A stretch of 64,000 nucleotides of DNA from VAYN01 sp963702075 (lineage in GTDB: Bacteria > Actinomycetota > Thermoleophilia > Solirubrobacterales > 70-9). The position numbers and the translations under genes are program-made. The notes under the pieces were generated by a model. The model did no database searches. It was not told where the DNA came from and saw nothing but the letters and a program-made list of their open reading frames with translations. The stretch is from the NCBI GenBank assembly GCA_963702075.1, contig OY969703.1:930001-994000 (forward strand), given 5' to 3'. Positions 42,291 through 50,608 of the stretch are shown piece after piece (the stretch's first letter is position 1; each line of letters opens with the position of its first letter).

Positions 42291-42520
42291 GCGAGTCGGA
42301 CACCCACCACGTCGTCCCCATCGACGATCTCATCGAGCACGACACCGACGGCGGCGACTGCCCGTGCGGCCCGGAAGTCCAGCCTGTCGAGCGAGACGAC
42401 GGGTCAATGGGGTGGTTGCAGGTACACCACGCGCTCGACGGTCGCGAACACGACGAGGAGAACCACGACAAAGCGGAGTGTCCAGGCTGTCGGGCCGCCG
42501 CATCGGGGGTCAACTCGTGA
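42287..42520 (+). CDS. Small Cys/His-containing protein
   Basis: This 77-aa acidic protein has CPCGPEV and CPGCRAA with several His residues between them (HHALDGREHDEENH), a possible zinc-binding arrangement. It overlaps both neighbours by 4 bp. It is not a known connector and looks like an accessory gene within the connector operon. Confidence 0.5.
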   Translation: MSESDTHHVVPIDDLIEHDTDGGDCPCGPEVQPVERDDGSMGWLQVHHALDGREHDEENHDKAECPGCRAAASGVNS

Positions 42521-42789
42521 TCTCCGGCGAGAAGCGCGCCTCGCTCACCGACCTCGCCCTCCGCACCCTCGACACGATCGAAGAGGACTACGGGGAGGAC
42601 GCGGAGCTTGGAGACGCCGTAATCGTCTTTGACGTGCTGGTGCCGGACGCCGACGATCCGGACTCGCCGCCGACCAACCACGGCAACTACCTCTCGACGA
42701 CGGATCGCAGCGCAGTCGTATCAGGGCTGCTCAGGATGGCCGAGCTGTACGTGTCGGCAACGGACACCGGGGGGGGCGACGAGGAGTGA
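42517..42789 (+). CDS. Hypothetical acidic protein
   Basis: This 90-aa protein reads ISGEKRASLTDLALRTLDTI at the start and is rich in Asp/Glu. The GTG at 42517 overlaps the previous stop by 4 bp; the frame is open further upstream but that is a shadow. Function unknown. Confidence 0.5.
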   Translation: MISGEKRASLTDLALRTLDTIEEDYGEDAELGDAVIVFDVLVPDADDPDSPPTNHGNYLSTTDRSAVVSGLLRMAELYVSATDTGGGDEE

Positions 42790-42938
42790 GTGCCGCCGAC
42801 ATCCCCACTCTCGATCCGGATCTGACGTATGAGGAATGCCCCAACTGCAACGGGGGCGAATGGGAGGGTTGCCTGACCTGCTTTGACGAGGGCCTGGTGG
42901 TCCACGGCTGCGAGGCTGCCGATGCCGAGCCAGCCTGA
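42786..42938 (+). CDS. 50-aa zinc-ribbon-like protein
   Basis: A 50-codon frame begins with GTG in a 4-bp overlap and ends 17 bp inside the next gene. It contains ECPNCNGGEWEGCLTCFDEG, two CxxC-type pairs 9 residues apart, then a fifth Cys. It is a good candidate for a small zinc-ribbon protein. Together with the two genes before it this makes a run of three small accessory genes inserted in the connector operon. Confidence 0.5.
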   Translation: MSAADIPTLDPDLTYEECPNCNGGEWEGCLTCFDEGLVVHGCEAADAEPA

Positions 42939-43335
42939 CCCCGTTCGCGCCGCCCTCTACCAACGGCTCGCCGATGACGAAGCCCTGACGGCACTACTCG
43001 CGGCCCCAGAGACGATCTTCGAGGAAATCGCCCCGAGCGGAACCGAGCCGCCCTACGTCGTCTTCAGTCACCATGCAGGCACCGAGCAGTGGACCTTCAA
43101 GGGGGGTCGCAACGAGCGAGCCCTGTGGGTCGTCAAGGGCATCTGCCGCGGCGGGTCGTCGACCGAAGCCGAGGCGATCGACACCCGCTGCACCGAACTA
43201 CTTCACGCCTCCCGACTGCCACTTACCGGTGGTCGCTCCCTAGCCATCCTGCGCGAGTCCCGCGTCAGCTACGGCGAGCCGGTGAACGGCGATCAGTGGC
43301 GCCACCGCGGCGGCATCTACCGGATCTACACCTAA
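42922..43335 (+). CDS. Tail terminator-like protein (DUF3168)
   Basis: This 137-aa protein has the DUF3168/gp17 pattern: DPVRAALYQRLADDEALTAL, IFEEIAPSGTEPPYVVFSHH, the strand WVVKGICRG and the C-terminal RVSYGEPVNGDQWRHRGGIY. Such proteins cap the tail tube and contact the connector. The ATG at 42922 is chosen from the family start; it overlaps the previous small gene. Confidence 0.75.
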   Translation: MPSQPDPVRAALYQRLADDEALTALLAAPETIFEEIAPSGTEPPYVVFSHHAGTEQWTFKGGRNERALWVVKGICRGGSSTEAEAIDTRCTELLHASRLPLTGGRSLAILRESRVSYGEPVNGDQWRHRGGIYRIYT

Positions 43336-43349
43336 CCGAGAGGAACACC

Positions 43350-43718
43350 GTGTCCCGACTCACCTCCATCCGCGAGGCGCTTCGCGCTGCCCTGCCGGAT
43401 GACTCCGAGACCTTCGTCGCCGAGGTACTGACCGGCAAGCAGGAGCCCCACGCGACCTTCAAGAGCTTCCCCGGCCCCCCTCAGATGTTGGTCCGGGTTT
43501 ACGTCGGCGATCCGTCCGACCCCGAGGCTCAGAAGCGACTCGATCACCTCCTTGACGCCCGAGAGGAGGAGTCGGTCCCCGACTACATCTACCGGGGCGA
43601 TCAGACCCTCGGCGGGCTGATCCTCGGCTTGAACATCGTCGCCGCAAGCGGCTGGCGCATTTACCCGACCAAAGACGGCCAGGTGCTAGGCGCCGAGTGG
43701 GTCGTCCAGACGAATTAG
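43350..43718 (+). CDS. Hypothetical tail-region protein
   Basis: This 122-aa protein starts SRLTSIREALRAALPDDSET and has an RVYVGDPSDPEAQKRLDHLL region. It lies between tail terminator and tail tube genes, where a second connector or terminator paralogue is often found. GAGAGGAACACC precedes the GTG. Confidence 0.6.
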   Translation: MSRLTSIREALRAALPDDSETFVAEVLTGKQEPHATFKSFPGPPQMLVRVYVGDPSDPEAQKRLDHLLDAREEESVPDYIYRGDQTLGGLILGLNIVAASGWRIYPTKDGQVLGAEWVVQTN

Positions 43719-43729
43719 GAGGACGACAC

Positions 43730-44017
43730 GTGGCCAAGCGCTACATCGTCACCGGGACGCTGCCGCAGTTCGGGCACAACCCGCGACAGGAGTTCGAGGC
43801 CGACCTGAGCCCGGAGGCCGAGCGCCGCGCCATCGCGCGCGGGGGCATCGCGCTCTCCGAGGAGGGGGACGGCCTGGACGGGAAGACCCGCGAGGAGCTG
43901 AACGACCTTGCCTCGCTCGCCGGTGTCCCGGACCCCGACAAGCTCGCCAACAAGGGCGAGGTCCAAAAGGCCATCAGGGCCGCAACCAACGAGCCGGTCA
44001 GTCCGGCAGCTAACTAG
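43730..44017 (+). CDS. Tail-region protein with LEM/SAP-like C-terminal module
   Basis: This 95-aa protein has an N-terminal beta part (KRYIVTGTLPQFGHNPRQ) and a C-terminal module LDGKTREELNDLASLAGVPD then ANKGEVQKAI that is clearly paralogous to the end of the protein at 37929-38309. TTAGGAGGACGAC precedes the GTG. The shared module suggests a common docking partner. Confidence 0.6.
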   Translation: MAKRYIVTGTLPQFGHNPRQEFEADLSPEAERRAIARGGIALSEEGDGLDGKTREELNDLASLAGVPDPDKLANKGEVQKAIRAATNEPVSPAAN

Positions 44018-44032
44018 AAGGAGGAGTAGGCA

Positions 44033-44512
44033 ATGCCTGCAGAAGCGAAGCAGCCGCTGCTAGACGCTGACATCGAGCTCGATGGCGTCGACGTTTCGAA
44101 CACCTCGAACGAAGTCAACATTGAGGACTCAGCGGCCGAACACGATGTCACCGGCTTTCAGGGCGGCGGCTATTCCGAGGAGACCCCGGGCCTGAAGACC
44201 GCCGTCATCAACATCGGCGTCTTCCAGGACCGTTCCGGCGGCGGCGTCCACCAGACCTGCGCTCCACTGTACGCGGAAAACAAAAGGTTCCTGGTCAAGG
44301 TCAAGCCCGACGACGAAGAAATCAGCGCGGAAAACCCGATCAGCGTGATGGTCGGACGCCTCTACAAATACAACGCGATCGGGGCGAAAGTCGGCGATCC
44401 CGAGACGATGACGCTTGAGATCCGCAACGCCTCCAAGTTCGGCTTGAAGGAATTCACCAAAAAAGCGGACCTCGAAGCCTTCGAAACGGAAGCCGCCTCC
44501 CTCCTCGCCTAG
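44033..44512 (+). CDS. Major tail tube protein
   Basis: This 159-aa protein (LLDADIELDGVDVSNTSNEV, FQGGGYSEETPGLKTAVINI, NPISVMVGRLYKYNAIGAKV) has the size, beta-rich pattern and gene position of a siphovirus tail tube subunit. AAGGAGGAG precedes the ATG, one of the best ribosome sites in the phage, fitting high expression. Confidence 0.75.
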   Translation: MPAEAKQPLLDADIELDGVDVSNTSNEVNIEDSAAEHDVTGFQGGGYSEETPGLKTAVINIGVFQDRSGGGVHQTCAPLYAENKRFLVKVKPDDEEISAENPISVMVGRLYKYNAIGAKVGDPETMTLEIRNASKFGLKEFTKKADLEAFETEAASLLA

Positions 44513-44528
44513 AAAGGGGATCATCTAA

Positions 44529-44903
44529 GTGCCACGCCTAACTCCCGAGCAGCTTGCCGAGTCGGCTGATCGCAGCTTCACGCTGAAGGAAGAGGATGTC
44601 GAGCTGGAGCAGCTCGGCGGAACCGTCCTGCTGCGCGAGCTCACCACCGGCCGTCGAGCGAAACTCCTCAAGGGCATCACCGACGAGAACGGCAACGTCT
44701 CCGACGCAATGGAGTTCCAGTGTCGTCTCTTCGCGGCGGCCTGTATCGAGCCCCCGATCGCCACGAAGGAGGTCCGTCGCTTCCTGCCGAAGTGGCCGGC
44801 CACCGAAGCAGACAGAGTGCTCGATGCCATCGGCCGGCTCGGCGGCGACAAGAAGAAGGAGGCGGCCGACGCGGAGGCCGAGTTTCAAGAGACCGACGAG
44901 TAG
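44529..44903 (+). CDS. Tail assembly chaperone, short form (G)
   Basis: This 124-aa protein (LTPEQLAESADRSFTLKEED, LLRELTTGRRAKLLKGITDE) lies between tail tube and tape-measure genes, the conserved position of the tail-assembly chaperone. Its C-terminus is charged (DKKKEAADAEAEFQETDE). A second, overlapping frame continues past its stop and fits the usual GT extension, described next. Confidence 0.75.
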   Translation: MPRLTPEQLAESADRSFTLKEEDVELEQLGGTVLLRELTTGRRAKLLKGITDENGNVSDAMEFQCRLFAAACIEPPIATKEVRRFLPKWPATEADRVLDAIGRLGGDKKKEAADAEAEFQETDE

Positions 44904-45051
44904 TACGCCGTTCCTCTTCGATCTGGCCGAACGGCTCGGTCGGACGGTCGCCGAGCTTGAAGACCCGGAGACGGGCCTCGGCGACCGCGAGTTGACCTGG
45001 TGGATGGCCCGCGAGCGGGTCGCCATCGAAAAGCACAAGCGGGACAAGTAG
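44884..45051 (+). CDS. Tail assembly chaperone frameshift extension (T)
   Basis: This +1 frame (relative to the upstream gene) encodes about 55 residues ending DRELTWWMARERVAIEKHKR, with LFDLAERLGRTVAELEDPET like the T part of chaperone fusions in other siphophages. It has no ATG/GTG with a ribosome site of its own. A candidate +1 slip site is TTTC at 44883-44886: Phe-tRNA on TTT can move to TTC, and TTT is a rare codon in this GC-rich DNA. The site is a proposal; only the need for a shift is clear. The fusion would be about 173 aa. Confidence 0.65.
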   Translation, partial: FKRPTSSTPFLFDLAERLGRTVAELEDPETGLGDRELTWWMARERVAIEKHKRDK

Positions 45052-45076
45052 CAGCCCGCCCCGTCCGAAAGGCCCC

Positions 45077-48000
45077 ATGAACACCGGTATGCCGGCGGCG
45101 ATGCTGAGCGTCCTCGTACAGGCGAAGGGCATCACGCAGACCAACGCACAACTCGCAAGGACGCAGGGCGTGCTGTCGGCTGCCGGTGGGGCCGCCGTCC
45201 GGATGGGCCAGCAGCTCGCGAAGGCAGCCAAGTACGGCTCCCTCGCGCTCGCTGCCGGTATCGGAGTCGCGGTCAAGAAGGCCATCGACTTCGACAAGGA
45301 AATGCGCAACGTCAACTCGATTGCGCAGCTCTCCGAGAAAAAACTGGGGCGCGTTCGCGACAAGGTTCTCGAACTAGCCGGGAAGACCGCCCAGGCGCCG
45401 GTGACCCTCGCCGCCGGCATGTACGACCTCGTCTCCTCCGGGTTCGATGCAAACGAATCCCTCCAGATCCTCTCCAAGTCCGCCCGCGCTGCGACCGCAG
45501 GGCTGACCACCACCGAAGTCTCCACCAAAGCCGTCGCCGCCGTTCTGAATGCCTACCGGCTGAAGGCTGGGCAGGCAGGCGATGTCTCCGACGTCCTGTT
45601 CGAAATCGTCAACCGGGGCGTCATCACCTTCGAAGAGCTGGCGCAGAACATCGGCGACGTCCTGCCGTTCAGCGCCTCGCTCGGTATCAACCTTCGTGAA
45701 GTAGGCGCGTCGGTCGCGACGATGACGAAGGCAGGCATCTCCGCCCCGGAGACCATGACCCGGATCAAGTCGGTGATGGTGTCCCTGCTCAAGCCGAGCA
45801 AGGCGCTTAATGACGTTATTCACGAAAGCGGCTTCGCATCGGGCGACGCTATGGTCAAAGCCCTCGGCTTCCAGGGCACCCTCGACAAGATCGCGAAGAG
45901 CGCCGGCGGATCGAAGACCGTCATGGCCGCGATGTTCCCGAACATCCGGGCGCTCGGCGGTGCGTTGGCGCTGACCGGCGACAACGCGAAGCGAGCGGGC
46001 GAAGACCTGAAAGGGATGCAGGACGCCTCCGGTGCGACCGCAAAGGCCCTCTCCCAGCAGGAAAAATCGACCGCCTTCATTTTCCAGCGGCTCAAGGCGC
46101 AGGTGGAAGCAGCGGCGATCAGCTTTGGGGAAAAGCTGCTACCGGAAATCAACAAGGTCGGGGAAGTCCTCAGCGACCCGAAGCTGAGCGCCGAAGAGAA
46201 GTTCACCAGGGTCTTCGACATCCTCGTTCAGGGCGCTTCCAAATCGCTCGACACCGCGGTCTCACTTGCCGAGCAGTATGGCCCGAAGATCGTCGCCAAG
46301 CTCGCGAGCTCGATCGCGACCGCCTGGTGGCACCTCGACGTCTTCGGGAAGATCCTCGGCGCTGCGGCCCTGATTCGCGTGCTCGGCGGCCCCGGTGCGC
46401 TGACCGCGACGGGCAAGACGATCGGGCGGCAGCTAGGCCTCGGGGTCTCGCAGGGGATGGCGACGACCGTAGCCGTGGACACCCTGCCAACTGCCGCAGC
46501 CACTATGTCCGGCTCGCGGTGGCTGGGGACTGACTCAAGCAAGCAGCGCTCCGCTCTGCAGGGCGCAGGACAGCGCTCGGTCCTCGGGCAGTCCGAGGCT
46601 GAGGCACTCGCCGCTCAAGGCGGAATCTTTGCGAAGAGCGAGCGCAACCTGGTAGCCCGGTTCAAAGGGCTCGGCAGCAGGCTCGCCCGCGGAGTCGCCA
46701 CCTGGGGGCTTGGAGGGCTGATCGTCGGCGGGATCACCAAGGAACTCGTCCACGGCAACACCGGTCAACGGATCGGCTCTGCGATGGAAGCCGCCGGTGT
46801 CGGCGCGGCCATCGGCACCGCAATTGCTCCCGGTGTCGGAACGGCGCTCGGCGCTGCCGGCGGAGTGATCGCCAGCCAGATCAAGGACCAGATCTCCGGT
46901 CCCTCGACCGGCGACGAATTCGCTCTGCAGTTCGCCGAAGGGTTCGAAAGCGCGATCGGCCCGCGACTGCAGAAGGCCATGAGCGGCAAGGATCTCGGCG
47001 CTCTCGGCGGTCTCTCGAAACAGATCCGCCGGTCGATCCGCATGGCCGTTGCCGAGGGTGCAGGACCCGAGGCGCTACAGCCGCTTCGCGCCCAGCTCAA
47101 GCAGGTTCTGAGCGCTCGGGACTTCATCCAGAAGCCGCGGGAAGAAGTATCGAGGGAGATCGACCTGTTGCGGTCTGGGATCGCCACCCGGATGGGCGAC
47201 ATCAGCGAAATCTTCCACAACAACATCCAGGGGATCGACCAGGCCTGGGTGCACGGCGGCGACCAGTGGCGGCAGGCCAGCGCCGAGAACATGAAGGCCG
47301 CCGTGGCAGCGATCCGCTCGGGGATGAACCAGGGCGTCATCGAAACTCAGGTCGGGCAGAGCCGCATCAAGGAACTGATGCGGAGCCTGAAGATCGTCGA
47401 AGGCCGCGACCCCTATGGCATCGCCGAAGGCTTCGCCCAGTCCTGGAAGCAGGCGGGGAGGATCAACAACTCCCAGATCGACCACATGCTGGGTGAAATG
47501 CGGCGGATGCCGAAGGGTGCCCGCGAAGCCGCCCAGACCGCGATGATCCAGATGGCCCACGCCCTGGAAAGCAAGGGTGAGCTGGTCAAGGGATCGGCTT
47601 CGCGCCTCAACTCGGCGCTGGTGACGAAGTTTGGGAAGACCAACCAGCAGATCGTCAGCGGGGTCACCCGTGGCGCCGACGCCATCGCAGGCCTCTTCTC
47701 CAGCCTGGTCAACAACGTCTCCGGTTACCTCAGCGATCTCGGCGTCAACGTCAACTCCATCCTCAAGGCGTTCGGCGTCAGCAAAGGCGTCAACTTCACG
47801 GTGAAGGTCGCCAAGGGCGCCGCGAGCGCGGTCACTGGGGCGGCCAAGGACATCCTCGGCGCCGTGCAGGGCAAACAGTCCGGCGGCTTCATCGTCCCCG
47901 GCACGGGCTCGGGCGATCGCCCCGGCTTCACCGGCGAAGTCGGCGCCTTCGTGCTGAATCGCGAAGCTACCCGCGCCTACGGCTTCAACCGGGGCGGCAA

Positions 48001-50602
48001 TATCCCCCTCGCACTCGAGCCGGGAGAGCGCTACTTCACCCGCCGGGAAGTCGCTGCGATGGGAGGGACCCGGACCCTCGAAGCGCTGAACGACTCCGTG
48101 CCCCGCTTCCAGAAAGGCGGGGCGCTCGGCAGCCCGCAGGTGCTCGGTCCGGCAGGTCCACTCCGCGACCTGGGACAGGCTGCCGCCACCAAGGGCTACC
48201 AGGCCGCGCAGGAATACATCAAGGCGCACCGCCCGCACGACGTGGTCCCCGCCGGGGGCGGCTTGATGGCGATCGACGGCAAGCCCGTCGCGGAATGGAT
48301 CGCGAAGATCCTGATCGACGCCCGCAAGGCAGGTGTCGCTTTCACCGTTTCGTCGGGTTTCCGCTCCTACGCTGAACAGGCCGCCATCTACAACTCCGGT
48401 GTGCGGCCAGCTGCAGTGCCGGGAACCTCCCACCACGAAGGGAAGGCCTACCCCGACGGCGCCGTCGATATCACCCCTGGCGCTGAAGCGCTGGCGGCGT
48501 GGCTCGGCCACTCCCGTTTCGCGAGCGCGCTGATCTACGCCGGCTCCAAGGACCCCGTCCACTTCTCTCACCCCTACGGTGGCGGCTACATGCTCGGCGG
48601 GTTCGTGCAGGCCTTGCAGGAAGGCGGCTTCGCCGGGAGCGGCTACACGGTCAAGGGCATTCCCGCCTCCGCGCAGCAGACCCACACCGCCGGAGAAATC
48701 CAGTCGGCGGCCGACAAGATGGCCTCTCCACATCTCGCCCGCGTGGCTTCGATGATGGCGGCGACCCAGGAGAGCAACATGGGCTCGACTGGGAACACCT
48801 TCCAGCTCACCGGCGATTTCGAAGGTGTCTCACCCTCTGACAACGCCTATACCCAGGCGGTTCAGTGGTTCGGCAAGGGCTACTACGAAGGCGGCGGCAA
48901 CGAGCTCGCCAGGAAGTACAACAGCCCCGGCAAGATCGCGCAGGCGGTCGAGGGCTCCGCCTACCCCGGCGCCTACTCGCAGTGGAAGGCCGAGGGGCAG
49001 AAGTGGACCGACGGCTGGGCCAACTCCGGCAGCTCCCCCGGCCTCACCGAAGGTCAGAAGAAGCTCGCCGAAGGCAAGCAGCGGAAAGCCAACAACGAAC
49101 GCCATCTGAAGGCGCTTGAACAGGAAGTCGCCCAGGCCCATTCGCCGATCGCCAAGCAGTCGAAACTCTGGCGCCTGATCAAGTTCTGGGGCCGCACGGG
49201 GATCTTCGAGCAGGACGAGAAGCAGCACATCATCGAGGCGGTCCAGAACGCCGCAGCTCAGACGAAACCGTCGAGCGCGGTCAATGTCCTCTCCCACCTC
49301 TCCGACTATGCAAAGGGGCACGGTGAAATCACCGGGCAGGACCCCTCGAACTTCCGCGACATGGAGAAGGCGATCGAACGAGCCCAGAATCGCGGACAGG
49401 AAGAGCGCAAGAAAGCTGTCGATCGGCAGAAGAAGCACGTCGAAACGGTCCACAACCGCGTGGCCTCGAAGATTGCCAACCGCGCCGCCTTCCCCGAGCT
49501 GGTAGCTCAACTGGCTCACCTCCGTCGCGGCGCCGACGTCGGCGAAGAATATGCCTCCCAGCTTGTCACCCTGGAGCCGGAAAACATCTCCGACGCCTAC
49601 GTCGACCAGGAGAGGGGCGCCTACGGCAACGAGCTGAATCGCCTGCTCTCTTGGCGCAACACGACGGTTCGCGCCCAGGAAGTCGCCTCGCGGGAAATCG
49701 CCAACTTCGAAGCGCAGATCGCCCGCATCGAAGAACTGAAACTGAGTAGCCCGCAGGATGCGAAAGTCTTCGGGAACCTGCTCGGGAAGGCTGGTGGCGG
49801 GAAACAGAAAAAGGCACTCGGCGGCCTCGTGCAGCAGCTCGGTGCCGGCGGCAAAGCCAAAGGCCAGGACGCCAAAGCCTTCGGCAAGGCGATTAAAGAG
49901 GCTGGCGGGAACGGCGGCGGGAACGGTTCCGGCCCCGACGCCTACAGCAAAACCGCCTACAAGATCCCGCTGCTACAGGAAGCCATCGGCAACGCGAAGA
50001 CGATGCGCGATGAAACGTGGGCGGGCGAACTCGAAGAGATCCAGGGCCTCACCGGCCCGTCGGGCATCCTCGAATCGCTTCCCTCAGAACCCGTCGCGGG
50101 AGCCTTTGGCGGGCGCATCTTCGAGATCCAGAACTCCATTCGCGAACTCGCCCTGAAGGTCAGCAACGCCACCTCGGGCGTCAGCGAACTGAAGGAACTC
50201 GAAGACCGGCTCAACACCGATTGGCATAAGCGCTTCCTCGTCTCCGAGGCTCAGCGAAACACGATCTCGCAGTTCGAGGCCAGCTACCCCGGCGGGCGTT
50301 ACGCGGGGACGTTCGCCAAGGGCGGGGTCATCGGAGCCGGCCAATGGGGGATCGCGGGCGAGACCGGCGATCCGGAGATCGTGCAGGGACCGGCGCGTGT
50401 CTTCAACCCCAGCGACTCCGCAGAGATTCTGAGCGGCGGGCAGACGCCGACGGTGATCATCAACGGCGATGTGGTCCAGGCCCCCGGCGACACCCGCGAC
50501 CCGGTGGAGTTGCTGATCGGCAGTCGCAAGCTCAAAGCACATATCGAGAAGACCGCCCGCAACGCACGAGCAACCGGGCGGCAGACCCCAGGAGGGAGGT
50601 GA
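45077..50602 (+). CDS. Tape measure protein with M15-like peptidase and lysozyme-like domains
   Basis: This 1841-aa protein starts with a TP901-type tape-measure domain (about residues 65-250, RNVNSIAQLSEKKLGRVRDK and GMYDLVSSGFDANESLQIL) and has hydrophobic segments near 555-620. Around 1050-1170 is a VanY/M15-like domain: GFRSYAEQAAIYNSG, GTSHHEGKAYPDGAVDI and PVHFSHP supply the zinc His/Asp/His set. About 1195-1315 is a lysozyme-like tail domain (MMAATQESNM, GKIAQAVEGSAYPGAYSQW). The tape measure sets tail length and these domains probably open peptidoglycan during DNA entry. The C-terminal third is helical. Confidence 0.9.
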   Translation: MNTGMPAAMLSVLVQAKGITQTNAQLARTQGVLSAAGGAAVRMGQQLAKAAKYGSLALAAGIGVAVKKAIDFDKEMRNVNSIAQLSEKKLGRVRDKVLELAGKTAQAPVTLAAGMYDLVSSGFDANESLQILSKSARAATAGLTTTEVSTKAVAAVLNAYRLKAGQAGDVSDVLFEIVNRGVITFEELAQNIGDVLPFSASLGINLREVGASVATMTKAGISAPETMTRIKSVMVSLLKPSKALNDVIHESGFASGDAMVKALGFQGTLDKIAKSAGGSKTVMAAMFPNIRALGGALALTGDNAKRAGEDLKGMQDASGATAKALSQQEKSTAFIFQRLKAQVEAAAISFGEKLLPEINKVGEVLSDPKLSAEEKFTRVFDILVQGASKSLDTAVSLAEQYGPKIVAKLASSIATAWWHLDVFGKILGAAALIRVLGGPGALTATGKTIGRQLGLGVSQGMATTVAVDTLPTAAATMSGSRWLGTDSSKQRSALQGAGQRSVLGQSEAEALAAQGGIFAKSERNLVARFKGLGSRLARGVATWGLGGLIVGGITKELVHGNTGQRIGSAMEAAGVGAAIGTAIAPGVGTALGAAGGVIASQIKDQISGPSTGDEFALQFAEGFESAIGPRLQKAMSGKDLGALGGLSKQIRRSIRMAVAEGAGPEALQPLRAQLKQVLSARDFIQKPREEVSREIDLLRSGIATRMGDISEIFHNNIQGIDQAWVHGGDQWRQASAENMKAAVAAIRSGMNQGVIETQVGQSRIKELMRSLKIVEGRDPYGIAEGFAQSWKQAGRINNSQIDHMLGEMRRMPKGAREAAQTAMIQMAHALESKGELVKGSASRLNSALVTKFGKTNQQIVSGVTRGADAIAGLFSSLVNNVSGYLSDLGVNVNSILKAFGVSKGVNFTVKVAKGAASAVTGAAKDILGAVQGKQSGGFIVPGTGSGDRPGFTGEVGAFVLNREATRAYGFNRGGNIPLALEPGERYFTRREVAAMGGTRTLEALNDSVPRFQKGGALGSPQVLGPAGPLRDLGQAAATKGYQAAQEYIKAHRPHDVVPAGGGLMAIDGKPVAEWIAKILIDARKAGVAFTVSSGFRSYAEQAAIYNSGVRPAAVPGTSHHEGKAYPDGAVDITPGAEALAAWLGHSRFASALIYAGSKDPVHFSHPYGGGYMLGGFVQALQEGGFAGSGYTVKGIPASAQQTHTAGEIQSAADKMASPHLARVASMMAATQESNMGSTGNTFQLTGDFEGVSPSDNAYTQAVQWFGKGYYEGGGNELARKYNSPGKIAQAVEGSAYPGAYSQWKAEGQKWTDGWANSGSSPGLTEGQKKLAEGKQRKANNERHLKALEQEVAQAHSPIAKQSKLWRLIKFWGRTGIFEQDEKQHIIEAVQNAAAQTKPSSAVNVLSHLSDYAKGHGEITGQDPSNFRDMEKAIERAQNRGQEERKKAVDRQKKHVETVHNRVASKIANRAAFPELVAQLAHLRRGADVGEEYASQLVTLEPENISDAYVDQERGAYGNELNRLLSWRNTTVRAQEVASREIANFEAQIARIEELKLSSPQDAKVFGNLLGKAGGGKQKKALGGLVQQLGAGGKAKGQDAKAFGKAIKEAGGNGGGNGSGPDAYSKTAYKIPLLQEAIGNAKTMRDETWAGELEEIQGLTGPSGILESLPSEPVAGAFGGRIFEIQNSIRELALKVSNATSGVSELKELEDRLNTDWHKRFLVSEAQRNTISQFEASYPGGRYAGTFAKGGVIGAGQWGIAGETGDPEIVQGPARVFNPSDSAEILSGGQTPTVIINGDVVQAPGDTRDPVELLIGSRKLKAHIEKTARNARATGRQTPGGR

Positions 50603-50608
50603 AGCTAG

